6,710 nucleotides of DNA, taken from contig CAPNAQ010000098.1 of the NCBI GenBank assembly GCA_948663505.1, positions 1 to 6,710 of the forward strand, given 5' to 3'. The notes under the pieces are model-generated. The model made no database searches. It was given only the letters and a program-made list of their open reading frames with translations, and had not been told where the DNA came from. Below are positions 1-6,036 of this stretch, piece by piece. The position numbers were made by a program, and so were the translations under genes. This DNA is from an uncultured Clostridia bacterium. Lineage in GTDB: Bacteria; Bacillota; Clostridia; TANB77; CAG-508. Every line of letters starts with the position of its first letter. Position 1 is the stretch's first letter.

Positions 1-220
1 TTGTAATATCATAACCAAATATCTTTAAAGTATCTGTTTCAAACTGTTTTGCTGTCACCTCTATTACTTCATTATCTTTTCCCCAGTCTAATTCTAATCC
101 TAATGCAACTACTCCTCTTTCACCCATATTTGTTTTTCCACTTTGTGCTGATACAAAGTTAATATATGTACCTGGTAATACTTTATTTTGTACTTTAAAT
201 GTTCCTCCTCCTAATGCCAT
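1..220 (-). CDS. Tail sheath protein, N-terminal part (partial)
   Basis: The ATG lies at 220-218 and the frame stays open to the left edge, giving about 73 residues of a longer protein. The start reads MALGGGTFKVQNKVLPGTYI, followed by NFVSA and, further on, ERGVVALGLELDWG. This glycine-rich opening, the QNK.LPG.YINF segment and the RGV.ALPLELDWG-like strand are what I know from contractile-tail sheath proteins of PBSX (XkdK) and Clostridium myophages. Sheath subunits stack around the tail tube and contract to drive it through the cell envelope. The start is supported by GGAAGGTG upstream, which overlaps the end of the preceding gene; its stop ends 2 bases before this ATG. The rest of the gene lies outside the window. 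This is the feature that identifies the phage as a myovirus. Confidence 0.9.
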   Translation of the reverse strand, partial: MALGGGTFKVQNKVLPGTYINFVSAQSGKTNMGERGVVALGLELDWGKDNEVIEVTAKQFETDTLKIFGYDIT

Positions 221-222
221 AA

Positions 223-414
223 TTACTTCACCTTCCTTTTTAAAAATTCTTTTATTTTTTGCTCTATATCTTCTATTGAATAACTTTTATTTTCTTCCAA
301 TATAGATATTAGGACATCTCTATGTCGATTATATTTTTTACTTTTTATTATCTGTTCTTTTGTATACTTCTCTACTACTATTTCCATTGTCTTTTCTTTT
401 TTCTTTTTATTCAT
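223..414 (-). CDS. Small lysine-rich phage protein between tail terminator and sheath (unknown function)
   Basis: I chose the ATG at 414, giving 63 residues that begin MNKKKKEKTMEIVVEKYTKE. Its frame continues upstream to an ATG at 429, but only the 414 start has a GGAG at a normal distance (9 bases), and it gives a compact 8-base overlap (ATGAATAA) with the previous stop. A weaker alternative is the ATG at 387. The first residues are almost all basic. Next come a YTKEQIIKSKKYNRHRDVL segment and an acidic/basic helix ending EQKIKEFLKRKVK. Small proteins with a YTKEQ...SKK....RD.L pattern are, as I recall, common just before the sheath gene in Clostridium myophages, but their role is not known to me. 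There is no membrane segment or cysteine. Position suggests a neck or tail assembly accessory. Confidence 0.75.
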   Translation of the reverse strand: MNKKKKEKTMEIVVEKYTKEQIIKSKKYNRHRDVLISILEENKSYSIEDIEQKIKEFLKRKVK

Positions 415-835
415 TCTTAACATCTCCATCTAAAGTTAAATTTTCCATATCATCATCTTTTGCTTTATTTTTATAAGTAAAATATTTATATGTTACAAAA
501 AATAATAATACATCATCACTTATTTCTGTCCTCATACCATATCCCTTTAACATGTCTCCATTCAACAAAGTAATATATTCTAATTCATATAATTTATCTG
601 AAATATCATTATATTCTTCTGTATTTTCTTCATCTAACATTGAATGAATAACTAAATTACATTCATTTTCATATCTATTTCCAATTAATTTTTTCTTATT
701 GCTTGGTAACATTTTAATAAAAAAACAAGGCATTTCTAATCCTTGTTTTACATTGTCTGTATATATTTTATAATCATCTCCGAATAGTTCATTTATTTTT
801 ATTGAAATAGAATCTAAAATATCATTTGTTTTCAT
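407..835 (-). CDS. Probable tail terminator / tail completion protein
   Basis: This 142-residue protein opens MKTNDILDSISIKINELFGD and continues with IYTDNVKQGLEMPCFFIKML. It ends in a very acidic and polar tail (KAKDDDMENLTLDGDVKNE). A short alpha/beta protein with an N-terminal helix, a 'V.QGL..PCFFI' strand and a later YELEYI...G..L.GYGMR.E..D..L.F.V.Y segment matches what I know of the small tail terminator family (DUF6838-type) in Firmicute myophages. Tail terminators cap the tail tube and form the surface that binds the head neck. The start overlaps the previous stop as ATGA (835-832), with GAGGTG 5 bases upstream, so translation is probably coupled. Its place between the gp10-like gene and the sheath fits the role. 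The family name is from memory; the role is inferred from order and pattern. Confidence 0.72.
   Translation of the reverse strand: MKTNDILDSISIKINELFGDDYKIYTDNVKQGLEMPCFFIKMLPSNKKKLIGNRYENECNLVIHSMLDEENTEEYNDISDKLYELEYITLLNGDMLKGYGMRTEISDDVLLFFVTYKYFTYKNKAKDDDMENLTLDGDVKNE
424..427 (-). promoter_or_regulatory. Ribosome binding site GGAG deciding the start at 414
   Basis: The GGAG on the minus strand (427-424) lies 9 bases before the ATG at 414 and inside the 3' end of the tail-terminator gene. It overlaps the first two in-frame ATG codons (429 and 423), which makes those unlikely starts. Confidence 0.55.
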
Positions 836-1410
836 TTAAACACCTCATTTATAAATTCTGCTAGTTTTTGTTCAATAAACTTAGGCAACATTGTATTTAT
901 TTCCTTTTCAGAAATAGTTAGCATAAATTTTCCTTCTACCCAACCATTATGACCTCTTGTTCTATGTCCATTTTCAACATAAGAAGCATAAGAAACTATA
1001 TTAGTTACATCTATTTGATATGCATTTCCTATATGTTTTATTGGTAATGCGTCCACCCAACTAGAAATTTTATCCTTACTTACTGTTTTTCCAGTTCCAC
1101 TTTCAGCTTCTTCCTGAGTTTTTGCTGTCCATCCTCTACGTAATGTTCCCCCTAATTTTCCACTTGGATTTACTCTTTTTGTATATTTTTCACCTTTTTT
1201 ATGTTTTTTTCCGTCTCTTTTTGCTATTACTGTTATTGTATGTGAATAGTCGCCTACTGGCGTCCTTCTAATTACTTTACTTAATAGTCTAGCTGCTAAC
1301 TCTCTTGAAACTTCTTTACAAAATTTTTGTAAATTTGCTTTTGACATTTTTTCTAGTCTTTCTTGAAACCTTTTTAGTTCTTTAAATTCACAATTTCCCC
1401 ATTTTGCCAT
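832..1410 (-). CDS. HK97 gp10-family head-tail joining protein
   Basis: This is a 192-residue protein. Hallmarks visible in order are a basic N-terminal helix, KVIRRTPVGDY (residues 45-55), a lysine-rich loop, GKLGGTLRRGW (84-94), YASYVENGHR (141-150) and a C-terminal helical end. The RRTPVG, GGTLRRGW and Y..YVE.GHR motifs are typical of the HK97 gp10 family, which functions in joining head to tail or completing the tail end. At 192 residues it is longer than the shortest members, mainly because of insertions around residues 60-80 and 97-125. The ATG at 1410 sits 2 bases after the frame-restored stop of the head-closure gene (1415-1413), with AAAGG about 12 bases upstream inside that gene. 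Because the upstream reading frame is broken and ends early at 1525, translation coupling into this gene could be reduced. It overlaps the next gene by 4 bases. Confidence 0.87.
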   Translation of the reverse strand: MAKWGNCEFKELKRFQERLEKMSKANLQKFCKEVSRELAARLLSKVIRRTPVGDYSHTITVIAKRDGKKHKKGEKYTKRVNPSGKLGGTLRRGWTAKTQEEAESGTGKTVSKDKISSWVDALPIKHIGNAYQIDVTNIVSYASYVENGHRTRGHNGWVEGKFMLTISEKEINTMLPKFIEQKLAEFINEVFK

Positions 1411-1412
1411 AA

Positions 1413-1794
1413 TTAAGCCCAGCCTTTAAACTTCTCTAAAATTATTTCTTGATGTGTATCATAAATTGCTGGTTCTCCACTATTTTTATATTCTTTATTT
1501 AAATTACCTTTTGAAACAATAATCTTAGATCCGTGGTTTTATTTGTATTTCAGGAGCTATAAATAATTTTATTATTTGAGCAACATTGCTTTCTTTTTCT
1601 GTTTCATTAGCATTTGATATTGTTTTATATGATATTCTACATGGTTGTTTTTCTAATACTGTTATTTCTTTATGTTCTGTTCTTTTATTTGTGGCATTTT
1701 TTATTGATTGATATTCGATTATATTACATAAGCAATCATATGTATTTTCTATTGTCTTTTTTACTTTTACTATATTTTGCTCACTTAAAAACAT
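1413..1794 (-). pseudogene. Head-closure (XkdH-like) gene broken by an apparent one-base insertion
   Basis: The ATG at 1794 opens a frame of 89 codons that ends at TAA 1527-1525, reading ...LFIAPEIQIKPRI. If the C at 1533 is skipped, codon CCA (1536-1534) is followed by GGA TCT AAG, and the frame stays open to TAA at 1415-1413, giving KPGSKIIVSKG...SGEPAIYDTHQEIILEKFKGWA. The joined product has 126 residues. Its pattern (N-terminal ENTY, then CRISYKTI, KLFIAPEI.IKPGSKI.V, SGEPA.Y..HQE) is that of the head-closure / XkdH-like proteins of Firmicute myophages, which plug the portal-connector channel after packaging. The downstream piece lacks its own good start. CGG, the codon created by the extra base, is out of character in this AT-rich region. 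A strong GAGGTGG site precedes the start, 1 base after the connector stop. It could be a sequencing or assembly error, or real damage. Confidence 0.85.
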
Positions 1795-1795
1795 T

Positions 1796-2173
1796 TTACC
1801 ACCTCATTTTTGAATATGGAGAAAAATCAAAATCATTTCTTTCTAGCTTTTCTAATATTAAAGATAATTTCTCTTCACCACTAGAATTATCAGGAAAATC
1901 AACAGAGACATCTCCTATTTTTATACTGTTAACACTATTATCTATTGTAATATCTAATTCTTCCCCTAATGCTATTTTATTCTTTAAAAACTCTGCACAG
2001 ACTCTATCTGCAATTAAATAACTTAGTGGTTCTTGTATTTCATCTAATCCACACAAATATTTTATTTGACTTATGTGTTTATTAGATAAATAATTAATAT
2101 CGCTTTTATCTGTATCTCTTATTTCATAACCTAATATTTTTAATTGCATTTCTATATTATCTATTATTTCCAT
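1796..2173 (-). CDS. Head-tail connector protein (gp6 / YqbG-like)
   Basis: This is a 125-residue, mostly helical protein. It opens MEIIDNIEMQLKILGYEI and continues with a helix-turn-helix-like run containing LSYLIADRVCAEFLKNK (about residues 49-65). Then comes a strand-rich part with IKIGDVSVDFPDNSSGEEKL, and it ends YSKMRW. The GD.SV.F...S.E..L segment and the terminal basic-Trp ending are typical, to my knowledge, of the small connector proteins that dock as a ring under the portal once DNA is packaged. It lies directly after the major capsid gene and before the head-closure gene, the usual order. A very strong AGGAGGT site lies just after a hairpin terminator, so the ribosome site is at the foot of the stem. 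The family assignment is fairly safe, but the exact Pfam family is not checked. Confidence 0.82.
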   Translation of the reverse strand: MEIIDNIEMQLKILGYEIRDTDKSDINYLSNKHISQIKYLCGLDEIQEPLSYLIADRVCAEFLKNKIALGEELDITIDNSVNSIKIGDVSVDFPDNSSGEEKLSLILEKLERNDFDFSPYSKMRW

Positions 2174-2184
2174 TTTGACCTCCT

Positions 2185-2215
2185 AAAAAGGATAAGAAAC
2201 CTGTTTCTTACCCTT
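2185..2215 (-). terminator. Hairpin terminator at the end of the major capsid gene
   Basis: On the minus strand, AAGGGTAAGAAA (2215-2204) pairs with TTTCTTATCCTT (2199-2188), with one G-T pair and loop CAGG, followed by a T run through 2185. The capsid stop codon TAA lies inside the left arm. The connector gene begins only 12 bases beyond, so this should act as a partial terminator that lets some transcripts through and keeps capsid message more abundant than neck message. Confidence 0.75.
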
Positions 2216-3314
2216 TAGAGATTATTCTTGCTATATAGATTTGTTTATGATCTATATACTTTTTATTTGCAGCAGTACTAGCTCCATCATTAACAAGTTC
2301 CCAGTTTGTACCATTTGCTAATTCTTCATTTGTTGGAGAAAGTTTTGCTTGCGACTTCTTAGTATATGAAATTCCATATGGAGCAAATACTTTTCTTTGT
2401 CTAGCATATAAAGTATCTTGTCCTCCATTTGTTTTTGGGTCTCTATCCATTTCAAATGGAACTTTTGCTCCGATATTTTCATAATCAATTGCTCCATCAC
2501 CTAAAATATATGTAGTATATTTTGTATATGCCTCTTGTGGTGCAACATAATTTGCTTGACCTTTTGTTCCGCTTTTTTCTACTGCTTCCACTTCTTCAAC
2601 AGGCATGTTATCATCTATTAACACTATTCTTCCATTCCAAGATGCCATTGTTAAATCTCTTTGCACTCCATTTGCATCTGTATATTTCAAATATGCTAAT
2701 AATTGTAAGTTTTCTAAGTTTGTAGCTACTGTTGAATGCATAATTGCCATAGTAAATTTAGCTTTTTTATCACCTGAAGCTTTTTGTATTGCTGTATTTA
2801 ATGTAGTAGCTCCTGCATATCCTTTTTCTCCTTCTTCGCCTGTTATATCTAAAGTATGATTATTTACAAATTCTAGATTCTTTGCTCCTGTCATTGCAAA
2901 TATTCCTTTTAATATAGATAGCAATGTATCTTGATCTACATCTTCAAAATATTCCGATACTTGTGAAGCGACATTATCCATAAAATCTACTCCTCCTGTT
3001 ATATCTGTTGAAAAGTCCTTTTCTACCCAAGCTCCCATTCTTCCTACTACTACAACTCCTCTTTCATATGTTGTTGAACTTTGTGCTGTCATATTTGTTT
3101 CTCCATCGTAGTTTTGAACTGTTCCTCCTATCCTTCCATACATTGGTAATACTGCATATGCCGTTCCTGTTTGTGAACTAAATGCATTTCTTATTTCTTG
3201 ATTTCCTTTTAATACTCCTGATTTTATTAATTCATTCTTTCTTGTTTTTGGTATTCTTTCCACATATTTTCCAAAAGCCTGTGGATTAAAGCTTTTTGAA
3301 TCAAATTTTGCCAT
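2208..3314 (-). CDS. Major capsid protein (HK97 fold, phage coat family)
   Basis: This 368-residue protein forms the icosahedral shell. The N-terminus reads MAKFDSKSFNPQAFGKYVER, then IPKTRKNELIKSGVL. Residues 56-64 (LPMYGRIGG) and 69-71 (YDG) are followed by the RGVVVVGRMGAWVEKDFS stretch (85-102), ITGGVDF, a long helix region with QVSEYFEDVDQDTLLSILKG, and the C-terminal ending IYIARIISKG. I know this pattern from the coat proteins of Clostridium and related myophages. It is not the HK97 gp5 type with a fused protease, and I see no delta-domain or protease, which fits a separate scaffold gene upstream. AAAGGAAG precedes the start, 22 bases after the scaffold stop. A hairpin follows immediately. 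Length is normal and the frame is intact. Confidence 0.92.
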   Translation of the reverse strand: MAKFDSKSFNPQAFGKYVERIPKTRKNELIKSGVLKGNQEIRNAFSSQTGTAYAVLPMYGRIGGTVQNYDGETNMTAQSSTTYERGVVVVGRMGAWVEKDFSTDITGGVDFMDNVASQVSEYFEDVDQDTLLSILKGIFAMTGAKNLEFVNNHTLDITGEEGEKGYAGATTLNTAIQKASGDKKAKFTMAIMHSTVATNLENLQLLAYLKYTDANGVQRDLTMASWNGRIVLIDDNMPVEEVEAVEKSGTKGQANYVAPQEAYTKYTTYILGDGAIDYENIGAKVPFEMDRDPKTNGGQDTLYARQRKVFAPYGISYTKKSQAKLSPTNEELANGTNWELVNDGASTAANKKYIDHKQIYIARIISKG

Positions 3315-3336
3315 TTTTTCTTTCTTCCTTTCATTA

Positions 3337-3942
3337 TTAAATTTCTACATTTGGATTTTTATCCAAATAATCACACATTTGTGAATATGTCATCTTGTCC
3401 AACTCTATATTGCTTTCTTCCACTTTTTGCCTATTACTTTCTGTATTTCCTGTTATTACAGTTTCTACTTTATTAAATAAGTAATCTTTTTTTTCTTTTA
3501 GATTATTGATTTGTTCATCTAGTCCTATAAAATTTTCACCATCTAAACTAATCTTAGATAAATCTAAATTTGCTTTAATGTCTATTACATCTTTTGCATT
3601 AATTTCTTTTGACATCAATTTAACTGCTAACTTACTGTCAAAATTATTTTGTTTAACTCTTTTGTCTGCTTCATCTTGTATCTCTTTAACCTTGGCCTCA
3701 TACTCATCTTGAGTAATAGAACCCTTTTTATAATTGTCATACTCATTTTGTATATTTGCATTTGTTTCAGTTAATGTATTTAACTGCTTTTGTAGTTCCT
3801 CTTTTTGAGCTTTTAGCTTTGAATATCTTTCTTCTAAATTTTCCTCTTTTGTTATGAATATTTTTTCATTAGATAATTCTTTTTCAATTTTTGCTACATC
3901 TTCATCTGTGTAACCTAGTTTTTTTAATACTTCTTTTATCAT
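3337..3942 (-). CDS. Capsid scaffold protein (phage GP20 family)
   Basis: This 201-residue, highly charged protein begins MIKEVLKKLGYTDEDVAKIE. A predicted coiled coil covers about residues 34-75 (EERYSKLKAQKEELQKQLNT and onward). A conserved-looking second half includes NAKDVIDIKANLDLSKI (115-131), an LDGEN...GLDEQI..LK segment (133-149) and a C-terminal hook MTYSQMCDYLDKNPN (184-198). These are the features of the GP20-type minor structural/scaffold family. Scaffold proteins fill the procapsid, guide the capsid subunits to the right curvature and leave before or during packaging; the C-terminal hook usually contacts the shell. The start is secured by GGAGG 7 bases upstream. It forms a pair with the capsid gene, and both lie between two hairpin terminators. 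Confidence 0.93.
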   Translation of the reverse strand: MIKEVLKKLGYTDEDVAKIEKELSNEKIFITKEENLEERYSKLKAQKEELQKQLNTLTETNANIQNEYDNYKKGSITQDEYEAKVKEIQDEADKRVKQNNFDSKLAVKLMSKEINAKDVIDIKANLDLSKISLDGENFIGLDEQINNLKEKKDYLFNKVETVITGNTESNRQKVEESNIELDKMTYSQMCDYLDKNPNVEI

Positions 3943-3964
3943 TTTTTTACCTCCATTACGCTTT

Positions 3965-4018
3965 TTACGAGTTTGCTTCTCTTATGGTTTTTGCAATTTG
4001 TTCTTTTACGCCTGCAAA
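3965..4018 (-). other. 17-codon open stretch, possible remnant of a lost gene
   Basis: Just upstream of the scaffold gene, the minus strand encodes FAGVKEQIAKTIREANS and then TAA (3967-3965). It is preceded in the same frame by TAG TAA (4024-4019), so it cannot be translated as it stands. The helix-like, charged composition looks like a protein C-terminus, and the stretch is less AT-rich than the DNA next to it. I do not recognise the protein. It may be the tail of an earlier version of the gene that preceded the scaffold. Chance is quite possible at this length. Confidence 0.25.
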
Positions 4019-4032
4019 TTACTAAAAGGCAT

Positions 4033-4059
4033 AAAAATAAGACGTATTCACTACGTCTT
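4033..4059 (-). terminator. Hairpin terminator between the MuF gene pair and the scaffold gene
   Basis: On the minus strand, AAGACGTA (4059-4052) pairs perfectly with TACGTCTT (4046-4039) around the loop GTGAA, and ATTTTT follows (4038-4033). It lies 27 bases after the stop of the 50-residue gene. It should end or reduce transcripts coming from the portal and MuF genes. The scaffold and capsid genes then depend on readthrough or on a promoter I could not locate in 3943-4038. Confidence 0.75.
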
Positions 4060-4070
4060 TGATTTATAAA

Positions 4071-4084
4071 TATTAAATTTAATA
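4071..4084. repeat. AT-only 14-bp perfect palindrome
   Basis: TATTAAATTTAATA reads the same on both strands. It lies between the stop of the 50-residue gene and the terminator stem. It may be a weak extra hairpin or a protein site, or only a product of the AT-rich spacer. Confidence 0.3.
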
Positions 4085-4086
4085 AA

Positions 4087-4239
4087 TTATTTAATTTTGT
4101 ATTTTTCTAGTTCTATTTCCTTATATCTTTCAAATTTTTCCTTAATTTCTTTTGGTGCGTTTTCTTTTAATTGCCAAGTGAAATTTTTAATATCATAATA
4201 ACACCATTGTTCTAATTCTTTTGATAAAACTATTTGCAT
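4087..4239 (-). CDS. 50-residue protein directly downstream of the MuF toxin-like gene (unknown; candidate immunity)
   Basis: The frame starts at ATG 4239 and ends at TAA 4089-4087. The product begins MQIVLSKELEQWCYYDIKNF, continues with TWQLKENAPKEIKEKF and ends in a charged helix, ERYKEIELEKYKIK. AAAGAGG (4256-4250) lies 10 bases before the start, inside the end of the MuF gene, whose stop is only 3 bases upstream, so the two are co-transcribed and probably co-translated. There is no signal peptide or membrane segment, so a cytoplasmic or virion location is likely. I do not recognise the family. The aromatic, cysteine-containing N-terminal half (WCYYD..NFTW) suggests a folded or partner-binding surface and not a spurious frame. 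Because it follows a gene with a toxin-like metalloprotease domain and is closed off by a terminator, an immunity or chaperone role is possible. That is inference. Confidence 0.7.
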   Translation of the reverse strand: MQIVLSKELEQWCYYDIKNFTWQLKENAPKEIKEKFERYKEIELEKYKIK

Positions 4240-4242
4240 ATA

Positions 4243-6036
4243 TTATAAACCTCTTTTCTTTAAATATTGCTTTATTGCTTTTCCTAATTCGTTCGGCTTA
4301 CCACATTCTGCATTTGCGAAACATTCTGCAAAAAATTCAAAGCTATTTTCTTTTCCATATTGACTTAATTGTTTAGCTAAATCAAAGTTAGGATTGTTAT
4401 TTTTTGCAATTTCATAGATTTCTTGTGCTATATTATTTGCAATTTTACTTTCCCAATTTCTTATTATTTTTTTGCTTTGTGTTGCAGTTTTTGCATTTAA
4501 TGCTTTAGTTTTCATGTTGTAAAATTCTGCTAAATGATTTTTATTATACTCATCTATAAAGCTACTCTCGATAAGGTGTCCAAACTCATGAGTAATTGTA
4601 TATGTTGATTTATACTTATTGCTTCTTTCCATACAATGATTTATCTCTAATTCTTTCTCTTCTATTTCTATGAAATCGTTATAGTTTTTGTATTTTGACT
4701 TTGATAAAGAAATTTCTATGTTTTCAAGTTCTACATCTGTTGACACTTGTGCAACTGTATTACTACTTAAGCTCAATGCATTAAACTTTACGTTTCTAGC
4801 CTTTATATATTGTTTCATTGTTGAATATTTCTCTATTAGTTCATTTAATTGTTGCGTATTTTCTGATAATAAATTACTATCTATTTGCTTTAAGTTATTA
4901 TTACAAAATTTAATGTTTTGTTCTTCTATTATTTGTTTGCATTCATCTAGCGATAATATCTTTTTATTTTGTATTATAACACCATTATTACTATTTGTCG
5001 ATGTATTTACATACTTTTCATACCATTCCTTATATTTTATCTTGCTATCAACATATTTAGTTTTTCCATCTTCAGCTCTATAAGCCCTTTGTTCTCCCTC
5101 TGTAAACTCATCATCAAAATATGGGGCTGTTGTACTTCTACAATTTACATGAAATGGTGGAGCTGTAATCCCTACTTCATAATCTTTCATATCAAATACT
5201 TTTCCATCTAATTTTTGACATATTTCAGATGTATGACTGTCTAATGTTACTATTATTTCATATTGTTTTACATTTAAGCTATTAAAGCATTCTTTTTGTC
5301 CTGCTGAACTAAAAAAAGCAGACTCCGTCATTATCAAAGTACCTACTTTATGTTTTGAAACTTTAAAGTCTTTTTCTATTTTATTTATTACATTTAGTAT
5401 GTCTTCTCCTCTTATTGTAGATTGTACTAAATGTTTTTGCAATGTATTTATCAAACTTTCTTTATTTTGCCATATTCTATCAGAGAAAGTTTTATTATCT
5501 GTTGTCCATGGTTTCGTTATTATATTATTTATTTTATCTGTATCTAAAGGTTGTATATTCCAATACTTTTCTAAACCTTTTTGTATTTCAAATGATGATT
5601 TGTAGTAAGCATTTTCATATTGATTCTTCAATAAATCCGTTGTATTTTTATTTTGTTTTGCACTTAGTTGTTCTAATTCATTTTGTATCTGAATTTTTAT
5701 AGCTTCTAATTTGTCAATATGTACTCTTGCACTTGCATTTTCTAGTTCTTTTATCCATCTCTGATCTATTGCATTTTCTCTTCCTTTTTTTATGTATTCT
5801 TCTACAGTCCATTTAAATTCTTTTAGCTCTTTTTTATCTAATAGCTTTTTAGCATTATCAAAACTTATTTCATTATTATTTGCAATTCTTGTATACCAAT
5901 TAGTAATATCTTTTTCTATTCTTGATAATGACTTTTCATATTCTTCTTTTAATAAATCTAAATATTCTGTTCTTTGATTGTTTTGTGCTTCTTCTAATAG
6001 TTCAAATCTTTGTCTCCAATAATCCTCATTCTTCAT
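4243..6036 (-). CDS. MuF / SPP1 gp7-type minor head protein with C-terminal lethal-factor-like zinc metalloprotease domain
   Basis: This is a 597-residue two-part protein. Residues 1 to about 343 are the phage head morphogenesis (MuF, SPP1 gp7-like) part. They comprise a helical N-terminus, then KPWTTDNKTFSDRIWQNKES (175-194), TIRGEDI (207-213), MTESAFFSSAGQ (236-247) and the conserved core ICQKLDGKVF...PPFHVNCRST (272-302). This part binds the portal and enters the virion head. A polar linker, NTSTNSNNG (344-352), leads to a second domain. It contains the zincin motif THEFGH (482-487; ligands H483 and H487, catalytic E484) and, 80 residues later, YGKENSFEFFAECF (560-573), in which E567 is the likely third zinc ligand. 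From memory, anthrax lethal factor has HEFGH and YGRTNEAEFFAEAF with the same Tyr-to-Glu spacing. The ATG at 6036 overlaps the portal end by 11 bases, with GAGG 9 bases before it. Typical gp7 proteins are about 300 residues, so the C-terminal half is an added module. Confidence 0.9.
   Translation of the reverse strand: MKNEDYWRQRFELLEEAQNNQRTEYLDLLKEEYEKSLSRIEKDITNWYTRIANNNEISFDNAKKLLDKKELKEFKWTVEEYIKKGRENAIDQRWIKELENASARVHIDKLEAIKIQIQNELEQLSAKQNKNTTDLLKNQYENAYYKSSFEIQKGLEKYWNIQPLDTDKINNIITKPWTTDNKTFSDRIWQNKESLINTLQKHLVQSTIRGEDILNVINKIEKDFKVSKHKVGTLIMTESAFFSSAGQKECFNSLNVKQYEIIVTLDSHTSEICQKLDGKVFDMKDYEVGITAPPFHVNCRSTTAPYFDDEFTEGEQRAYRAEDGKTKYVDSKIKYKEWYEKYVNTSTNSNNGVIIQNKKILSLDECKQIIEEQNIKFCNNNLKQIDSNLLSENTQQLNELIEKYSTMKQYIKARNVKFNALSLSSNTVAQVSTDVELENIEISLSKSKYKNYNDFIEIEEKELEINHCMERSNKYKSTYTITHEFGHLIESSFIDEYNKNHLAEFYNMKTKALNAKTATQSKKIIRNWESKIANNIAQEIYEIAKNNNPNFDLAKQLSQYGKENSFEFFAECFANAECGKPNELGKAIKQYLKKRGL
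4250..4256 (-). promoter_or_regulatory. Ribosome binding site AAAGAGG for the 50-residue gene
   Basis: This purine run at the extreme 3' end of the MuF gene lies 10 bases before ATG 4239. It supports the short downstream frame as a translated gene. Confidence 0.55.

Noticed and set aside
415..429. Longer start at 429 for the small gene before the sheath
   Set aside because: This start lacks a ribosome site at a suitable distance, and the GGAG that would be used overlaps it. The ATG at 414 fits better.
1524..1537. Programmed ribosomal frameshift in the head-closure gene
   Set aside because: No slippery run or stop-codon context of a known type is present. A shift from CCA C or ATC TAA would leave the P-site tRNA mispaired. 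A simple inserted base explains the data better.
1614..2021. Plus-strand open frame of 135 codons
   Set aside because: It lies opposite the connector and head-closure genes. The product is a run of Phe, Leu, Ile and Ser, as expected from the complement of AT-rich coding DNA, and it has no ribosome site.
2318..2500. Minus-strand 60-codon frame inside the capsid gene
   Set aside because: It is in a different frame, fully inside a well-supported capsid gene, with no known motif.
4688..5211. Plus-strand frames of 131 and 80 codons resembling membrane proteins
   Set aside because: Both are antisense to the MuF C-terminal region. The hydrophobic look comes from complementing Lys/Asn/Glu-rich codons.
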